A stretch of 64,000 bases of DNA. Source: Zobellia alginiliquefaciens (GTDB taxonomy: Bacteria; Bacteroidota; Bacteroidia; Flavobacteriales; Flavobacteriaceae). The stretch spans positions 2,294,001 through 2,358,000 of the forward strand of contig NZ_CP119758.1 of assembly GCF_029323795.1 (NCBI RefSeq), in the 5' to 3' direction. Positions within the stretch are counted from its first letter, which is position 1. The number at the start of each line of letters is the position of its first letter. Positions 24,677 through 33,969 of the stretch are shown here, piece by piece. The translations under genes were made by a program, and so were the position numbers. The notes under the pieces were generated by a model. It worked only from the letters and a program-made list of their open reading frames with translations. It did not search any database and was not told where the DNA came from.

Positions 24677-26446
24677 ATGATTGTAAACACTATTCTTACA
24701 GTTTCCCCCGAAATAACAATTATTGGTGCGGAACAAAATTTCCAAACGTCTCTTAAAAAAGTGCATGATCATCAAGGTACTGCAATCTATAATTTTGAAG
24801 TTACAGGAAAAGAAAAGCGAGTTCCAAAACCCATTACCCTACAGTGGAAAGTGCCCGCCATAAATGTAAAGGGGATTTGGAAGCCTACCACGGATTTTAA
24901 TAAACGTATTCAAGCAGATTGGGAGTTGGATAATATGGAGTCTAGAATCTCTATTGATTCTCCTGTTATTTCCTTGTTTGGTAATAGTGATGAGAACATT
25001 TTAACATTTGCTTGTTCCAATGCTATCAATAAATTAGAAATGAATGCACGTTTGCGTGAGGAGGACAATTGTTTTTATTGTCACATCACGTTTTTTATGG
25101 AGCAACATTATCCTCTTAAAAACTTTAAGGCACAGATAAGATTAGACAGTCAAAACAGGCATTTTTCAGATAGTCTTCGTGCCGTTTCCTCATGGTGGGA
25201 AACCTTTGAACAGCTGAAACCGGCCTATGTTCCGGATATTGCAAAAAAACCGTTGTATTCTACTTGGTATCAGTTTCATCAAAACTTAGAAGTGCCATTA
25301 CTTTTAGAGGAGTGTAGATTGGCTAAAAATCTAGGTTACGAGGCAATAATTATTGATGATGGTTGGCAAACTTTCGATTCGAATAGAGGTTATGATTTTA
25401 CCGGAGATTGGCAACCGGACCGTATTCCAGAAATGGCGGAATTCGTGAAAAGAGTGCAAGAAACGGGAATGAAAGTTGCCCTTTGGTATTCCGTTCCTTT
25501 TTGCGGGGAAAAGTCAAAGGCCTATAAACTTTTCAAAGGAAAATTCTTAACCGAAGACCACAGATGGGCACCTGTTTTTGATCCTCGTTACCCAGAGGTT
25601 AGGCAATATCTCATAAATATTTATACAAATGCGGCCAAAGACTGGAATTTGGATGGTTTTAAATTAGATTTTATAGATGATTTCAGATTTTATAAAGATA
25701 CACCTACTAATTTAGGAGCTGGTGCGGATTACGCTTCTATCAATGGAGCGGTGGACCGCTTGTTAACTGACGTGAAAAATGCTTTGACTGAAATAAATCC
25801 TGAAATTTTCATTGAGTTCAGACAGAAATATACCGGGCCGGCAATGCGTAAATATGGTAACATGTTCAGAGCGTTTGATTGCCCCGGAGATGCCACCATG
25901 AACCGTTTGCGAATTGCGGATATACGTATGCTTGCAGGGGATACGGCCGTTCATTCCGATATGGTTACTTGGCATGCGGATGAACCGTTGGAAATAGCGG
26001 CACTTCAAGTAATCAATACCCTTTTTGGTGTGCCACAGCTTTCCGTAATGTTAAGTGAAACTCCCAAAGAATATGTAAACATGATCGGGTTTTACACTAA
26101 ATATTGGAATGAAAATTCCGATGTTCTCATGAATGGCGATTTCCTTCCATCTAAGCCTTTGGCCAACTATCCCACAAAGCGGGTATCTAAAAACGGACAC
26201 CTTATAATAGGTGTATACGATACTTGGGTTATAGAGCTTAATGAAGCGCCTAATCAAGTAGATATTTTAAACGGACAGATAGCGGATCAAGTGGTTATCA
26301 GGAATACAAAAGACTTCGGGGTCTATCGTTGTAAAATTTATGATTGTCAAGGAAGTTTGATACGGGAAGATAAAGTAGTATTTTCGAAAGGCGTACTTGA
26401 AATTGTGGTTCCCGCCTGTGGAATCATAAAAGCCGAGAAAATATAG
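24677..26446 (+). CDS. GH36-like alpha-galactosidase (melibiase family)
   Basis: The 589-residue protein has a beta-sandwich N-terminal part (about 1-170) and a TIM barrel that carries the clan GH-D blocks PLYSTWYQFHQ, AIIIDDGWQ and LDGFKLDFIDDF. D331 of the KLD motif is the likely nucleophile; the aspartates of FDCPGD (D401, D405) fall in the acid/base region. The usual C-x-GGG-R-x-D block is replaced, so specificity may differ from standard alpha-galactosidase (for example alpha-N-acetylgalactosaminidase). There is no signal peptide, so it acts in the cytoplasm on an imported sugar. It is followed after 10 bases by the acetyltransferase gene. Confidence 0.85.
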   Translation: MIVNTILTVSPEITIIGAEQNFQTSLKKVHDHQGTAIYNFEVTGKEKRVPKPITLQWKVPAINVKGIWKPTTDFNKRIQADWELDNMESRISIDSPVISLFGNSDENILTFACSNAINKLEMNARLREEDNCFYCHITFFMEQHYPLKNFKAQIRLDSQNRHFSDSLRAVSSWWETFEQLKPAYVPDIAKKPLYSTWYQFHQNLEVPLLLEECRLAKNLGYEAIIIDDGWQTFDSNRGYDFTGDWQPDRIPEMAEFVKRVQETGMKVALWYSVPFCGEKSKAYKLFKGKFLTEDHRWAPVFDPRYPEVRQYLINIYTNAAKDWNLDGFKLDFIDDFRFYKDTPTNLGAGADYASINGAVDRLLTDVKNALTEINPEIFIEFRQKYTGPAMRKYGNMFRAFDCPGDATMNRLRIADIRMLAGDTAVHSDMVTWHADEPLEIAALQVINTLFGVPQLSVMLSETPKEYVNMIGFYTKYWNENSDVLMNGDFLPSKPLANYPTKRVSKNGHLIIGVYDTWVIELNEAPNQVDILNGQIADQVVIRNTKDFGVYRCKIYDCQGSLIREDKVVFSKGVLEIVVPACGIIKAEKI

Positions 26447-26456
26447 CGAACTTCAA

Positions 26457-27017
26457 ATGACCGAAAAAGAAAAAATGATTGGCGGACAGCCTTATAACCC
26501 TCATGATAAGGAATTGGTGAGAGGGAGGTTGAACGCAAGAAGATTAATGCGTGAAATTGAAGCCATACCCATGGATAAAGAACGCCAACGGAAACATTTT
26601 TTCAAAGAGCTATTCGCGGAGACCGGTAAAAACTTCTATATAGAAAATCGTTTTACTTGCGATTATGGCTTCAATATTTATTGGGGAGAAAACTCATACG
26701 CTAATTTTGATTGTATTATTTTAGATGCAGCACCAGTTTATATTGGTAAAAATGTGATGATGGCCCCTGCAGTAAAACTACTTACGGCAACACATCCTTT
26801 AGAGTTTGAAGCTCGCAATTCCGGTATTGAATATGCAAAACCCATAAAGATTGGCGATAATGTCTGGATTGGTGGCGGGGTAATCGTTAACCCAGGGGTT
26901 ACTATAGGAAAAAACAGTGTTATAGGTTCAGGGAGCGTTGTAGTGAAAGACATTCCTGAAAATGTAGTTGCTGTTGGTAATCCGTGTCGTGTACTAAAGA
27001 AAATTGATAACTCCTAA
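26457..27017 (+). CDS. Sugar O-acetyltransferase (maltose/galactoside acetyltransferase family)
   Basis: The 186-residue protein has an N-terminal Mac domain (KMIGGQPYNPHDKELV), a left-handed beta-helix of hexapeptide repeats (IYIGKNV-type VYIGKNVMMAPAVKL, IKIGDNVWIGGG, VTIGKNSVIGSG), and the catalytic histidine H113 in TATHPLE. It transfers acetyl from acetyl-CoA to a sugar hydroxyl in the cytoplasm, as LacA and Maa do. Its place between the GH36 enzyme and the symporter mirrors the lac operon order of glycosidase plus acetyltransferase and suggests detoxification of non-metabolised sugars. Confidence 0.9.
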   Translation: MTEKEKMIGGQPYNPHDKELVRGRLNARRLMREIEAIPMDKERQRKHFFKELFAETGKNFYIENRFTCDYGFNIYWGENSYANFDCIILDAAPVYIGKNVMMAPAVKLLTATHPLEFEARNSGIEYAKPIKIGDNVWIGGGVIVNPGVTIGKNSVIGSGSVVVKDIPENVVAVGNPCRVLKKIDNS

Positions 27018-27064
27018 TTATAGCTCCTCTCATACTCTCAACACCAACTTAAAACACCAAAAAT

Positions 27065-28714
27065 ATGCTCTCAATAGTTTCATTCGTAGGTTTTACGCTC
27101 TTAGTTGCGCTAATTGCTTGGTATGCTACAAGAAGTACCAATGAAAAATCTGCTGATGGCTATTTTTTGGCAGGTAGGAGTTTAGGGGCTATTACCATTG
27201 CCGGTTCATTGTTGCTAACTAACCTTTCTGCGGAACAGATTGTGGGGCTTAACGGGCAAGCATTTACGGAAGGGGTTTTGGTAATGGCTTGGGAAACTTT
27301 GGCAGCAATTGCTATGATTATCACGGCGGTATTCTTGCTTCCTAGGTATATGCGGGGTGGTATAACAACAATTCCACAATTTGTGGCAGATAGGTTTGAT
27401 CACGGTACAAAAGCCATACTAACAGCGCTGTTTTTATCTGGTTACGTTATTGTGGTCATTCCGTCCGTATTGTATTCGGGTTCTTTGGCGTTCAGTACTA
27501 TGTTTGATTTGCCTAGCCTTTTGGGACTTTCCGATACGGCTACCCTATGGATTTGCGTTTGGAGTATTGGTATAATCGGAATTATATATGCAATTTTCGG
27601 TGGATTGAAAGCGGTTGCGGTTTCTGACCTGATCAATTCTATTGGACTTCTGATTGGAGGACTCCTCATTCCTGTTTTTGGATTGTTGGCCATTGGTGAA
27701 GGGAGTATTTCTGATGGAGTCTCCATATTATGGGAAAGCCATCCGGAAAAATTCAATGTAAAGGGAGATGTGGATGCATCCATTCCTTTTGGGACAATCT
27801 TTACCGGTATGATGCTCGTACAAATGTTTTATTGGGGTACCAACCAAGTGATTCTACAACGTGTTTTTGGAGCTAAAAACTTAAAAGAAGGACAAAAAGG
27901 GGTGATTTTAGCCGCTTTGGTAAAATTCTTAATACCCATAATAGTCGTATTGCCAGGTATTATCGCATGGCATATTTTTGAAGGCAATCTTGATAATCCG
28001 GATCAGGCCTATCCTAAGTTGGTTGCAACGGTACTTCCTGCGGCTTTTACAGGTCTTTTTGCTGCGGTGCTTTTTGGTGCTATTCTTAGTTCGTTTAATA
28101 GTTTGTTGAACAGTAGTGCCACTTTATTCGGTTTTGACCTGTATCGTCAATATTTTAAAAAGAACGCGACCGAAATTGAAACGGTTAAAGCGGGTAAAAT
28201 GTTCGGACTTGTACTGGGTATTTTGGGTATGTGCGTTGCTCCTTTAATTGCTAATGCACCTCAAGGTTTGTTTGCATGGTTGCAAGAGGCCAACGGTTGT
28301 TATAGTATTCCCATTTTAACGGTAATTGTTGTTGGGTTCTTTACCAAGCGTGTGCCGGCCATAGCGGCAAAAATTGGTGTGATTTCCGGGGTTGTTCTGT
28401 ATTCTATCAGTCAGTTTATCATTAAACCTTATTTTGTAGAAAGCGCCTTGACGGAAGCTGCTCAAAATGGAATAACAGATGCCAAGGCCTTAAGTGTAAT
28501 TCAGGCGGAAGCTTATCCACACTTCTTGCATGTAATGGCTATTTTGTTCGTCTTGAATATTATTATCATGTTAGTTATCGGAAAATTACATCCAAGGGAA
28601 ACGGACTATCAGCCTATGACTACGGATGCGGTAAGTGTGGAACCGTGGAAATATGCTTTTATAGCGGGTGCTGTAATCACGGCTTTAGTGCTGAGTACGT
28701 ATTTGATATTTTAA
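27065..28714 (+). CDS. Na+/solute symporter (SSS family, SGLT-like)
   Basis: The 549-residue inner-membrane protein has about 14 hydrophobic helices. Family blocks are KSADGYFLAGRSLG near residue 28, SLLLTNLSAEQIVGLNGQAF around 50-70 and the FGGLKAVAVSDLINS region near 190. The N-terminal half is close to the sugar-transporting SGLT branch (galactose/glucose types keep the same TNLSAEQIVGLNG pattern), which suits import of the sugar that the GH36 enzyme cleaves. It ends the operon and converges with the PAP2 gene, leaving 9 bases between the stop codons. Confidence 0.9.
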   Translation: MLSIVSFVGFTLLVALIAWYATRSTNEKSADGYFLAGRSLGAITIAGSLLLTNLSAEQIVGLNGQAFTEGVLVMAWETLAAIAMIITAVFLLPRYMRGGITTIPQFVADRFDHGTKAILTALFLSGYVIVVIPSVLYSGSLAFSTMFDLPSLLGLSDTATLWICVWSIGIIGIIYAIFGGLKAVAVSDLINSIGLLIGGLLIPVFGLLAIGEGSISDGVSILWESHPEKFNVKGDVDASIPFGTIFTGMMLVQMFYWGTNQVILQRVFGAKNLKEGQKGVILAALVKFLIPIIVVLPGIIAWHIFEGNLDNPDQAYPKLVATVLPAAFTGLFAAVLFGAILSSFNSLLNSSATLFGFDLYRQYFKKNATEIETVKAGKMFGLVLGILGMCVAPLIANAPQGLFAWLQEANGCYSIPILTVIVVGFFTKRVPAIAAKIGVISGVVLYSISQFIIKPYFVESALTEAAQNGITDAKALSVIQAEAYPHFLHVMAILFVLNIIIMLVIGKLHPRETDYQPMTTDAVSVEPWKYAFIAGAVITALVLSTYLIF

Positions 28715-28723
28715 AAGAGATAT

Positions 28724-29557
28724 TTAAAACTGTAGTGCCACGCCCAGGGTTCCAGGTCCAAAATTAAGGTTCCAGCTCATTTTTTTGGCTCCGGCATTAT
28801 ATTTCTCATCATACTTTCTATCAAGGTAGCGGTCAATAGATTCCACCGTAGCTATACTTATGGCAATGGCGAATACAAAATCACTCAAATAATGTTGGCC
28901 GTCCCATATACGTGAAATACCAGGTATGGCTCCTAGAGTATATATTCCAGCTTTAACCCATGGACTTTTAAATTGTTTCCCAATGGCGTATGCATTTGTA
29001 AAGGCTAACAGAGCATGGCCCGAAGGGAAAGAATGAAAATTTCGGTTAGAGTTAAAAGGATCAAAGGTGTCTTTTCCTTTTTCTGCAACAGGTCTGGCTC
29101 TACCTACGGCTGATTTTAAGACTTGTTGTAAAAAACCTGCAGATGTCGCTGATGAAATAAGAAGAACACCGGTACGACGAAGTTTCTCATTTTTAGTGAT
29201 AAGTCCGGCCAAATATACACCTGAAGTGGCAATATAGTTGTTTTCCGGGCTCCCGTAAAGTTCTCCATATTCTCGAATGACTTGAGGAACACCATCCTTT
29301 TGATTTTGAATAAAGCGCGAGGTATCGTCATCTATAAGGTAGACTGCCCCGGTCCCTGCTATCACTCCGCCAAACTGTGCCCATTGCTGACCTTTCCAGT
29401 GAAATGGTCTGGCATAGGAATAACCAACACCCTTGAACATATTTACAAAATCGTACTTAAACATATCCCAACGTTTTTCAGTTGGGGCTACAATTGAATC
29501 TTGGGCATATACCCCCATGGAGAAGGCAGTAAACAGTAATGCAATGGTCTTTTTCAT
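28724..29557 (-). CDS. PAP2 superfamily phosphatase with signal peptide
   Basis: The 277-residue protein starts at the ATG at 29557, which gives a clean signal peptide MKKTIALLFTAFSMGVYAQ; the frame runs 30 bases further up without adding a better start. It carries the PAP2 triad of motifs KSAVGRARP, FPSGHALLAF and SRIWDGQHYLSD, with catalytic histidines in the second and third. It should act in the periplasm or outer envelope on lipid phosphates or similar substrates. It is a single gene convergent with the symporter and differs clearly from the haloperoxidase-fold lipoprotein in motif spacing. Confidence 0.88.
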   Translation of the reverse strand: MKKTIALLFTAFSMGVYAQDSIVAPTEKRWDMFKYDFVNMFKGVGYSYARPFHWKGQQWAQFGGVIAGTGAVYLIDDDTSRFIQNQKDGVPQVIREYGELYGSPENNYIATSGVYLAGLITKNEKLRRTGVLLISSATSAGFLQQVLKSAVGRARPVAEKGKDTFDPFNSNRNFHSFPSGHALLAFTNAYAIGKQFKSPWVKAGIYTLGAIPGISRIWDGQHYLSDFVFAIAISIATVESIDRYLDRKYDEKYNAGAKKMSWNLNFGPGTLGVALQF

Positions 29558-29701
29558 AGTATTGGCAAAACTAGATTTATTCTGCAAAGCTAGAACGGTT
29601 TAAAACAAAAAAATCACGTTTTTTTGGTCTGGTTGGTCGTTTTTATAGGAAAAAGGGCAGAAGCTTTTATAATTTACGAAATAAAACGGTACCGCTGGAA
29701 A

Positions 29702-30604
29702 TTAAAAAAAGATTTCTTGGGCCAATCTATAGGTGTTGGCATGAGCTTCTACAATAGTTTTGATGTCCGGAGTATAGCCGCCACCCATGCTGCATTGGAC
29801 AGGTATTTGAAGCTGATCACATGTTTTGAGAACAAAAGCATCTCTCTCTTTACAGCCCTCAATGCTAAGCCCCAAAGTCCCTAGTTTGTCGGAAGCTATA
29901 ACATCTACTCCGCAGAGGTAAAAGATAAAATCTGGTTTTTCTTGAGTGATTAACTGGGGCAATATTTTCTTTAATCGATATAAATACGCATGATCTTTAG
30001 TGTCTTTAGGAAATGAGATATCTAAATCCGATCGTTCTTTTTTAAAAGGATAGTTACTTTCTCCATGCATGGAAAAAGTAAAAACAGAAGTATCGTTCTG
30101 AAAAATTTCTGCTGTACCATTTCCTTGGTGCACATCTAAATCTACAATAAGGATTTTCTTGGCAAGTTTTTTTGCTTGCAAATACCTTGCGCCTATGGCT
30201 TGGTCGTTCAACATACAAAAAGCTTCGCCATGGCCGGTATATGCGTGATGGGTGCCACCGGCGATGTTCATAGATATGCCGTTTTCGAGCGAATAATGAC
30301 AGCACTTCATTGTACCATCGGCAATGATTCGTTCGCGCTCTACCAAATCCTCGGTAAGGGGAAAACCAATTTTTCTAGCCTCTCGCGGTGGGATTTTAAT
30401 ATTTAATAAATCATAAAAATATTCGGGATCATGAACCGCTACTATGTATTTATCGTTAGGTATTTGAGGTTCGAAGAAATTTTCAGGAGTGCAAGTACCT
30501 TCGTGTAAAAGTTGTTGGGGTAATAGCTCATACTTCATCATAGGAAAACGATGTCCTTGGGGAAGCGAGTGGTTGTAAATAGGGTGATTCGCTATTTTGA
30601 GCAT
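29702..30604 (-). CDS. Histone deacetylase-fold Zn hydrolase
   Basis: The 300-residue enzyme is of the class II HDAC/acetylpolyamine amidohydrolase type. The active-site pair H119-H120 (GGTHHAYTGHGEAFCMLND), the zinc ligands D157 and H159 (VDLDVHQGNGT) and D239 (GVDVIASDKLG), and the GGGY near the C-terminus are all present. It removes acetyl groups from lysines or polyamines in the cytoplasm; the true substrate is unknown. It stands alone between the PAP2 gene and the Lys/Cys-rich gene, all on the minus strand, with gaps of 144 and 67 bases. Confidence 0.92.
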   Translation of the reverse strand: MLKIANHPIYNHSLPQGHRFPMMKYELLPQQLLHEGTCTPENFFEPQIPNDKYIVAVHDPEYFYDLLNIKIPPREARKIGFPLTEDLVERERIIADGTMKCCHYSLENGISMNIAGGTHHAYTGHGEAFCMLNDQAIGARYLQAKKLAKKILIVDLDVHQGNGTAEIFQNDTSVFTFSMHGESNYPFKKERSDLDISFPKDTKDHAYLYRLKKILPQLITQEKPDFIFYLCGVDVIASDKLGTLGLSIEGCKERDAFVLKTCDQLQIPVQCSMGGGYTPDIKTIVEAHANTYRLAQEIFF

Positions 30605-30671
30605 GCTACAAATATAGCTTTCTATTCCCGATTAAATATGGAGTGGGTGATTGGTGGCAGGTATGAAGAAA

Positions 30672-30866
30672 CTATGCTACCTTTTTCAATAAGTCAAAAC
30701 AAGGGCATTTGCTACACCTTTTGCTTTCACTTTTCTTGTACTTTTTGCAGCACTTACTTTTAAGTTTCGCATTAGCGGCAAGTGCTTTCTCAACTTTACG
30801 TTTTAAAAGCTCCGGATCAACTTTTTTTTTGTCTTTCTTTTTAGACGATTTCTTTTTCTTTGACAC
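30672..30866 (-). CDS. Lys/Cys-rich 64-residue protein
   Basis: The ATG at 30866 opens 64 codons. The first 20 residues are almost all lysine and serine, then a short helix-like stretch (PELLKRKVEKALAANAKL) leads to a compact C-terminus with CC, C and C-x-x-C-x-C-type cysteines (KCCKKY...RCSKCPCFDLL). Five cysteines in 20 residues suggest metal binding. I believe similar short proteins occur in other Flavobacteria but cannot name a family. Function unknown. Confidence 0.65.
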   Translation of the reverse strand: MSKKKKSSKKKDKKKVDPELLKRKVEKALAANAKLKSKCCKKYKKSESKRCSKCPCFDLLKKVA

Positions 30867-31046
30867 TGGCCTGAATTCTAAGTAGATGACAAATGTAATT
30901 ATTTTAAATAAATCTAAATAAGATTGAAAAGTTAAAATTTAGATTTCGTGTGTTATGGTGTGCATTTTAATTGGTTGGTAGTAAAGGTGTTGCTTTGATT
31001 TATACTTAATTCCTAGTAATATGATAGGAATAGTAGGGATATATTT

Positions 31047-31076
31047 TTTGGAATCACAACAGTTCTTTTATCTTTG
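31047..31076 (+). promoter_or_regulatory. Promoter of the HPP gene
   Basis: TTTG at 31047-31050, an 18-base spacer and TATCTTTG at 31069-31076 match the Bacteroidetes promoter pattern, 54 bases before the HPP start. The rest of the 264-base gap from 30867 shows nothing else I can support. Confidence 0.5.
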
Positions 31077-31130
31077 GCCATTCTTAGCGGAATTGATAGG
31101 TAAATTGAATTGTAAAAAGAAGCATTTGCA

Positions 31131-31754
31131 ATGAAGACAGGAAGTGGACTAAGTAAAAAAATTAGCCGGAGGGCGCGTATTTCCAGGTACGTCATTTATA
31201 AAGAAACTTTAGTAGATTTTAAAGAGCAGTTTTGGTCTTTTTTAGGCGCATTTATTGGAATTGGTTTAATTGCGCTTCTACAGTCCTATTATCTTCCAAA
31301 AATGGAAAATGCCCTGTTGATAGGGTCTTTTGGCGCTTCTAGTGTTCTTATTTATGGAGCTATTGAAAGTCCTCTGGCGCAGCCACGCAATTTTATTGGC
31401 GGACAGTTGTTATCCGCTTTTATTGGTGTTACCGTATATAAACTTATGCCGGATTTAATATGGCTTTCGGCACCATTGGCAGTTGCCACATCTATTGTGG
31501 TAATGCAGATAACAAAAACGTTACATCCACCAGGTGGCGCTACAGCCCTAATTGCTGTAATTGGTACTGCAAAAATTAAATCTTTAGGGTACTTCTATGT
31601 TATTTCTCCAGTATTGGCAGGTACAGTAATACTTTTTGTTACCGCCCTTATTTTTAATAATATGACCAAGCATAGAAGTTACCCGGTTAACGGCCGTTTT
31701 TTACGTGTTATTAGGGGTAAAGTAGGCAGACGCAAGCGCAGTTTTAATACCTAG
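31131..31754 (+). CDS. HPP family integral membrane protein
   Basis: The 207-residue protein has five or so hydrophobic segments and the family-defining block TLHPPGGATALIAVIG near residue 140, plus GSFGASSVLIYGAIESPLAQPRN near 75. HPP proteins are membrane proteins, some linked to nitrite transport in plastids and cyanobacteria; no substrate can be assigned here. The C-terminus is very basic, which favours a cytoplasmic tail. It is flanked by minus-strand genes on both sides, so it is a single unit. Confidence 0.88.
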   Translation: MKTGSGLSKKISRRARISRYVIYKETLVDFKEQFWSFLGAFIGIGLIALLQSYYLPKMENALLIGSFGASSVLIYGAIESPLAQPRNFIGGQLLSAFIGVTVYKLMPDLIWLSAPLAVATSIVVMQITKTLHPPGGATALIAVIGTAKIKSLGYFYVISPVLAGTVILFVTALIFNNMTKHRSYPVNGRFLRVIRGKVGRRKRSFNT

Positions 31755-31776
31755 GAACCCATAGAATTGCGCAGGG

Positions 31777-33903
31777 CTATGATTTGTGTAGCTTGAGTTG
31801 AATTCGTTTGCGAGGTACATCTACCTGTAATACTTTAACAACAATCTGTTCATGAAGACTAACATGTTCGTTCACATCCTTTACAAAGGTATCAGCAAGA
31901 TTAGAAACATGAATTAGTCCGCTTTCTTTAATACCAATATCTACAAAACATCCAAAATTGGTAATGTTGTTGACGATTCCTGGCAATAATTGACCTTCGT
32001 GTAAATCTGTAATCGATTTTATATTTTGATTGAAGGTAAAGACTTTGGCCTTTTCCCGACGGTCAAGACCTGGTTTCTCCAATTCTTCTACAATATCCTT
32101 TAAGGTAGGTAAACCGATAGTTTCTGTGCAATAGGCTTCTAGATTTACACTTTTTAGAGTACTACTATTACCAATCAGTTCAGTTAGAGGAATTCCTTTG
32201 TCCTTTGCTATTTTCTGAACTATAGAGTAGCTTTCTGGGTGTACTGCAGAATCGTCAAGTGGATTCTTTGCGTCCTTTATCCGAAGAAAAGCCGCTCCCT
32301 GTTCAAAAGCTTTCCCTCCTAAACGAGCCACTTTTTTTATTTCTGCTCGGCTTTTAAAGGCTCCATTTTCGTTCCTGTATGCAACAATGTTTTCGGCCAG
32401 TTTAGGACCTATTCCGGAAACATAGCTGAGCAAGGGTACACTGGCCGTATTGATATTCACACCAACGGAATTCACACAACTTTCTACAACACTATCTAAG
32501 GAAGTCTGGAGTTTGCTCTGGTCAACATCGTGTTGATATTGCCCTACACCAATAGATTTAGCATCGATTTTTACAAGCTCTGCCAAAGGGTCTGCCAATC
32601 GTCTTCCGATGGAAACGGAACCACGAACCGTAACGTCGTAATTCGGAAATTCTTCTCGGGCAATTTTAGATGCTGAATAAATGGACGCTCCGGCTTCGCT
32701 CACCACAAAAACTTCAACCGGGTTTTTAAAGTGGATGCGTTTTACCAATTGCTCGGTTTCACGAGAGGCCGTACCGTTACCAATAGCGATGGCTTCAATT
32801 TTATAAGCATCACAAAGTGAACTTATTTTTTTTATAGCTTCTTTGTCTTTATTCTGGGGAGCATGCGGGTAAATGGTCTCATTGTGTTCTAAATCTCCTT
32901 GTGCGCTCAAACAAACCACTTTACAGCCAGTTCTAAAACCGGGATCAATGGCTAGAATTCTCTTTTCACCTAAAGGAGCACCTAAAAGTAATTGCTTCAA
33001 GTTTTTTGAAAATACTTTTATAGCATCTTCATCTGCTTTTTCTTTAGCGTTTTTCAGGATTTCGTTCGATAATGAGGGGTAAAGCAAACGTTTATAGGCA
33101 TCTGCAATGGCCAATTCAATTTGAGGTGTACAAGAGTTGTTCGATTTTATAACACGGTCCTCAATACGGCGAAGCATTTCGTCATTGTCAATTTCAATTT
33201 TTACACGTATGAATCCCTCGTTTTCTGCACGTAAAATAGCCAACAATCTATGCGAAGGACATCGTTTTAAAGCTTCGCTCCAATCAAAATAATCTCTGAA
33301 TTTCTGTGCTTTTTCATCGTCTTTCTTGGTGGAAATCACTTTAGTGACAATCAGAGCACTACGTTCCAACTGATTTCGCACTTGATTTCGAATGGAAATA
33401 CGTTCGTTGATCCATTCCGAAATAATATGCCTGGCCCCTTCTAAAGCTTCCGCTGTATTGGCAATCTCATTATTGGTGTATTGCAATGCTGCGGACTCAA
33501 TATCATTATGGTTTTGAGCCATTATAATTTTTGCCAGCGGCTCTAACCCATTTTTGCGGGCGGTCTCGGCTTTGGTCTTTCGTTTTTTCTTGAATGGCAG
33601 ATATAAGTCTTCTAGCGTAACTAGGTCATTGGCCTGTTCAATTGTATTACGAAGCTCGTCCGTTATTGCATCTTGTTCCTCAATAGCTTTTACAATGGCA
33701 GTTTTTCGTTTTTCCAGAGCCTCGAACTGCGCTTTGAATAGAACGATATTTCCAACCTGAACTTCGTCTAAATTGCCCGTTTTTTCTTTTCTATAACGTG
33801 ATATAAAAGGAACGGTACAGTCTTGGTTTAAAAGTTCTACGGTATTCTCAATACTCTTTTGTGGGAGCTGAGTGTGCTTGGAAATATAAGAAATGAGTTG
33901 CAT
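31777..33903 (-). CDS. tex: RNA-binding transcription accessory protein Tex
   Basis: The 708-residue protein has the Tex layout: an N-terminal helical part (SRYRKEKTGNLDEVQVG at about 36-52), a YqgF-like nuclease fold (ILAIDPGFRTGCKVVCL near 315), helix-hairpin-helix repeats (LLSYVSGIGPKLAENIVAYRN near 490), and a C-terminal S1 RNA-binding domain (LLPGIVNNITNFGCFVDIGIKESGLIHVSNL). The S1 domain closes within a few residues of the end, shorter than in proteobacterial Tex. It is a cytoplasmic nucleic-acid-binding protein of broad transcription effect. It follows metG on the same strand, 66 bases apart. Confidence 0.95.
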   Translation of the reverse strand: MQLISYISKHTQLPQKSIENTVELLNQDCTVPFISRYRKEKTGNLDEVQVGNIVLFKAQFEALEKRKTAIVKAIEEQDAITDELRNTIEQANDLVTLEDLYLPFKKKRKTKAETARKNGLEPLAKIIMAQNHNDIESAALQYTNNEIANTAEALEGARHIISEWINERISIRNQVRNQLERSALIVTKVISTKKDDEKAQKFRDYFDWSEALKRCPSHRLLAILRAENEGFIRVKIEIDNDEMLRRIEDRVIKSNNSCTPQIELAIADAYKRLLYPSLSNEILKNAKEKADEDAIKVFSKNLKQLLLGAPLGEKRILAIDPGFRTGCKVVCLSAQGDLEHNETIYPHAPQNKDKEAIKKISSLCDAYKIEAIAIGNGTASRETEQLVKRIHFKNPVEVFVVSEAGASIYSASKIAREEFPNYDVTVRGSVSIGRRLADPLAELVKIDAKSIGVGQYQHDVDQSKLQTSLDSVVESCVNSVGVNINTASVPLLSYVSGIGPKLAENIVAYRNENGAFKSRAEIKKVARLGGKAFEQGAAFLRIKDAKNPLDDSAVHPESYSIVQKIAKDKGIPLTELIGNSSTLKSVNLEAYCTETIGLPTLKDIVEELEKPGLDRREKAKVFTFNQNIKSITDLHEGQLLPGIVNNITNFGCFVDIGIKESGLIHVSNLADTFVKDVNEHVSLHEQIVVKVLQVDVPRKRIQLKLHKS

Positions 33904-33969
33904 AAGACTGTATTAACGACTTTTGAAAATAGGTGGATGCAATTATAAAGATAAGAGGTATGGGAGGTC

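Noticed and set aside
24452-24775. A 107-codon minus-strand frame across the GH36 promoter and gene start
   Set aside because: It covers the shared promoter-operator and the start of a well-supported gene, and its product is atypical A/T-rich sequence.
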